From the NCBI GenBank assembly GCA_947495685.1, contig CANLZY010000034.1:1-55458 (forward strand): a stretch of 55,458 bases of DNA. The letters run 5' to 3'. The notes beneath the pieces are model-generated. The model was not told the DNA's origin. It worked only from the letters and a program-made list of their open reading frames with translations, and did not search any database. The first letter of the stretch is position 1. Each line of letters begins with the position of its first letter. Of this stretch, positions 53,729-55,458 are shown one piece after another. A program made the translations under genes and the position numbers. Origin of the DNA: an uncultured Tropicimonas sp. (GTDB lineage: Bacteria; Pseudomonadota; Alphaproteobacteria; Rhodobacterales; Rhodobacteraceae).

Positions 53729-55042
53729 TTAACGGTTGGCTTGCTCAAAGCGGCGCAGCAGTTTGTTGCCACGCTCAACAGCGCTGTCCATGGCCGTCTG
53801 CGCATCCTTGTCGCCGGACCACACGGCCTCCAGTTCTTCGTCGATGATCCCTCGGATCTGATCAAAGGACCCAAGACGCAACCCCTTGGAATTGGCTGTC
53901 GGCTGGTTGGTCGTCATCTGGATAACAGCCACGTCGGTGCCAGGATTCTCCTCATAGAATCCGGCGGCGCGAGTGGCATCTGCAGCAGCGGTCGTGATCG
54001 GAAGGTAACCCGTATCCTGATGCCATTGCGCCTGAACCGGACTGGACGACAAGAATGACAGGAACTGAGCGACGCCTTCATATTCGGCATCCTCATGGCC
54101 TTCCATCACCCACAGCGAAGCACCACCGATGATGGTGTTTTGCGGCTCGGATGCGACAGCTTTCCAGTACGGGAGCGGGCGCACATCAAAGTCAAATTCG
54201 GCTTCGGCCTTGATGCCTGCATAGCCCGCAGAGCTTTCCGTGAACAACGCGCATTCACCCGCACGGAAGTTCGCGCCACCTTCGTTGCGGCGCCCCGCAT
54301 AGAAGAATTTGCCTTCCTTGGCCCATTCACCCATTGCGGAAATGTGCGCAACTTGTGCTGCGCCGTTGAACGCAAGCTCTGTGTCTGTTCCCGCAAATCC
54401 ATTGTCTTGAGTTGCGAACGGCACATCGTGATAGGCCGAGAAATTTTCAAGGTGAACCCAGCTCTGCCATGCCGTTGTCAGCGGGCACTCAACGCCTGCC
54501 TCCGCCAGTTGGTCAAGAACACCACCAACGTTTTCCCACGTGGACAGGTCTGTGTCAGGGTCGATGCCCGCCCCTTCGAGCAAATTGCGATTGACCCAAA
54601 GCACCGGAGTGGAAGAGTTGAACGGCAAGGACAGCATGTCGCCATCCGTGCTGGTGTAGTACCCCTTGACCGCGCCGATATAGGCGTCCTGGTCAAACTG
54701 GGCACCAGACGCGGCCATGACTTCGGCAACAGGACGCACAGCGCCTGCGGCAGACATCATCGTGGCAGTGCCGACCTCGAACACCATCAGGATCTGAGGC
54801 TGCTCCCCTGCGCGGAACGCCGCGATACCAGCGTTCAGCGTCTCGGAATAGTTGCCCTTGTGGGACGCAACCACGGTGAACGCGTCCTGACTTGCGTTGA
54901 AATCTTCAACCTGTGCTGCGACGAGTTCGCCGAGACGGCCGGTGAACGCGTGCCAAAACTGGACTTCTGTCTGTGCAGATGCCGCCAAAGGCGACAAGAA
55001 TGTAGACCCGACGATCACCGCGCCAGTTGCGAAATACTTCAT
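53729..55042 (-). CDS. ugpB: ABC transporter substrate-binding protein UgpB
   Basis: 437 residues. A signal peptide ends at ASAQ. Type 1 extracellular solute-binding fold with UgpB marks: [78 protein letters not shown]. It binds glycerol-3-phosphate or glycerophosphodiesters in the periplasm. First gene of the operon; the GDPD remnant at its other end fits this substrate. Confidence 0.92.
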   Translation of the reverse strand: MKYFATGAVIVGSTFLSPLAASAQTEVQFWHAFTGRLGELVAAQVEDFNASQDAFTVVASHKGNYSETLNAGIAAFRAGEQPQILMVFEVGTATMMSAAGAVRPVAEVMAASGAQFDQDAYIGAVKGYYTSTDGDMLSLPFNSSTPVLWVNRNLLEGAGIDPDTDLSTWENVGGVLDQLAEAGVECPLTTAWQSWVHLENFSAYHDVPFATQDNGFAGTDTELAFNGAAQVAHISAMGEWAKEGKFFYAGRRNEGGANFRAGECALFTESSAGYAGIKAEAEFDFDVRPLPYWKAVASEPQNTIIGGASLWVMEGHEDAEYEGVAQFLSFLSSSPVQAQWHQDTGYLPITTAAADATRAAGFYEENPGTDVAVIQMTTNQPTANSKGLRLGSFDQIRGIIDEELEAVWSGDKDAQTAMDSAVERGNKLLRRFEQANR

Positions 55043-55458
55043 AGTACCCTCCCAGTTCTTGCTGAAGCTGCATCAGCAATCGCTGCACACGATATCCGGA
55101 GAAAAAGATAATGCAAGCCCATCGTTTGCCAATGAATATGATGCGAAGCAGCCAATAATGACATTATACAGATTTTCACGAAAGAAACTAGAAATGCAAC
55201 TTTTCCACGAAATGCATTATCGAAACCGGGTCAACGACATTACTACAGAAGGGTTGAATTCTCTGCAAAAATAATTGCATCGGTTGACCTGTGATCTATT
55301 TTCATCATTTGATTGCTCCTTGTTTGAAAGCAATTTTAGTCACTCTATTGCGTCGAAAGTGGGTTGTGCAATGCCAGATGCCGTTGTTGCAGAATTCGAT
55401 CTGTAGAGGAGTCACTTTGCGAATCCATGCCGTCAGACGCTCTGCATGAGCAAACCAC
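55043..55458 (-). promoter_or_regulatory. AT-rich upstream region of the ugp operon
   Basis: No gene seen. The sequence is strongly AT-rich compared with the rest of the window. A TATAAT box on the minus strand (plus 55163-55168) lies ~120 bases before ugpB and could be the -10; no good -35 or repeated Pho box (TGTCA-type direct repeats) was recognised. The window ends here, so the neighbouring gene is unknown. Confidence 0.45.

Noticed and set aside
54897-55274. A 125-codon plus-strand frame across the ugpB start
   Set aside because: Half of it is antisense to the ugpB signal-peptide region and the rest is AT-rich promoter sequence; no family or start signal.

Overview
The window reads as chromosomal DNA of a marine-type alphaproteobacterium, most likely Rhodobacteraceae (Roseobacter group). 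This rests on high GC, tightly packed operons, a TRAP transporter with DctBD-type regulators, a UgpBAEC-type ABC operon, and many AraC, LysR, GlxA and LacI regulators. The family is inferred from gene style, because no rRNA or other phylogenetic marker is present. No tRNA, rRNA or CRISPR array was recognised.

Layout. 0.65-4.3 kb: an AraC-type regulator divergent from an M19-type dipeptidase-like protein, then an OprB-type porin broken by an in-frame stop and a likely frameshift. 4.7-13.5 kb: nine overlapping or closely spaced minus-strand genes, apparently one operon. It links a partner-switching set (receiver-PP2C phosphatase, STAS protein, RsbW-like ATPase) to an envelope polysaccharide set (two DUF3131 proteins, an OpgC-like acyltransferase, a family 2 glycosyltransferase, a periplasmic peptidoglycan-binding-like protein). 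14.1-17.2 kb, divergent: an H-NOX haem sensor, a hybrid kinase with receiver and HPt domains, and a LuxR-type response regulator. 17.3-18.9 kb: an outer-membrane-like protein whose N-terminal domain resembles that of the last operon gene. The 620-bp divergent region carries a 20-bp-periodic GTATAGTC repeat and a CTATAC/GTATAG dyad. I infer an NO-responsive polysaccharide locus acting through phosphorelay and partner switching. It is the most interesting system here.

19.3-26.4 kb is an accessory stretch of regulators (Crp/Fnr, GlxA, LysR), small membrane proteins and lipoproteins, an NAD(P)-binding protein, a frameshifted membrane-protein pseudogene and an alcohol-dehydrogenase-like enzyme. 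26.75-32.6 kb is a probable carboxylate/CoA catabolic regulon: flavoprotein, CoA-transferase, enoyl-CoA hydratase and a LacI regulator, with near-identical palindromic operators just downstream of two promoter-like sequences. 33.0-37.8 kb holds an AraC regulator divergent from an envelope cluster (outer-membrane-like protein, glycine-zipper protein, HdeA-like protein, two tandem DUF1254/DUF1214 proteins).

38.4-44.7 kb is a dctBD-dctPQM cluster whose DctD-like protein lacks the GAFTGA loop needed for sigma-54 contact. 45.35-49.5 kb is a three-gene islet behind an AT-rich promoter. It encodes long coiled-coil proteins with a central hydrophobic segment and a PAN-like C-terminus, architecture reminiscent of multi-component alpha-helical pore-forming toxins. 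It is followed by a degraded IS6-type transposase. 50.7-55.0 kb is a minus-strand ugpBAEC operon ending in a truncated glycerophosphodiesterase (ugpQ-like) remnant next to the IS debris.
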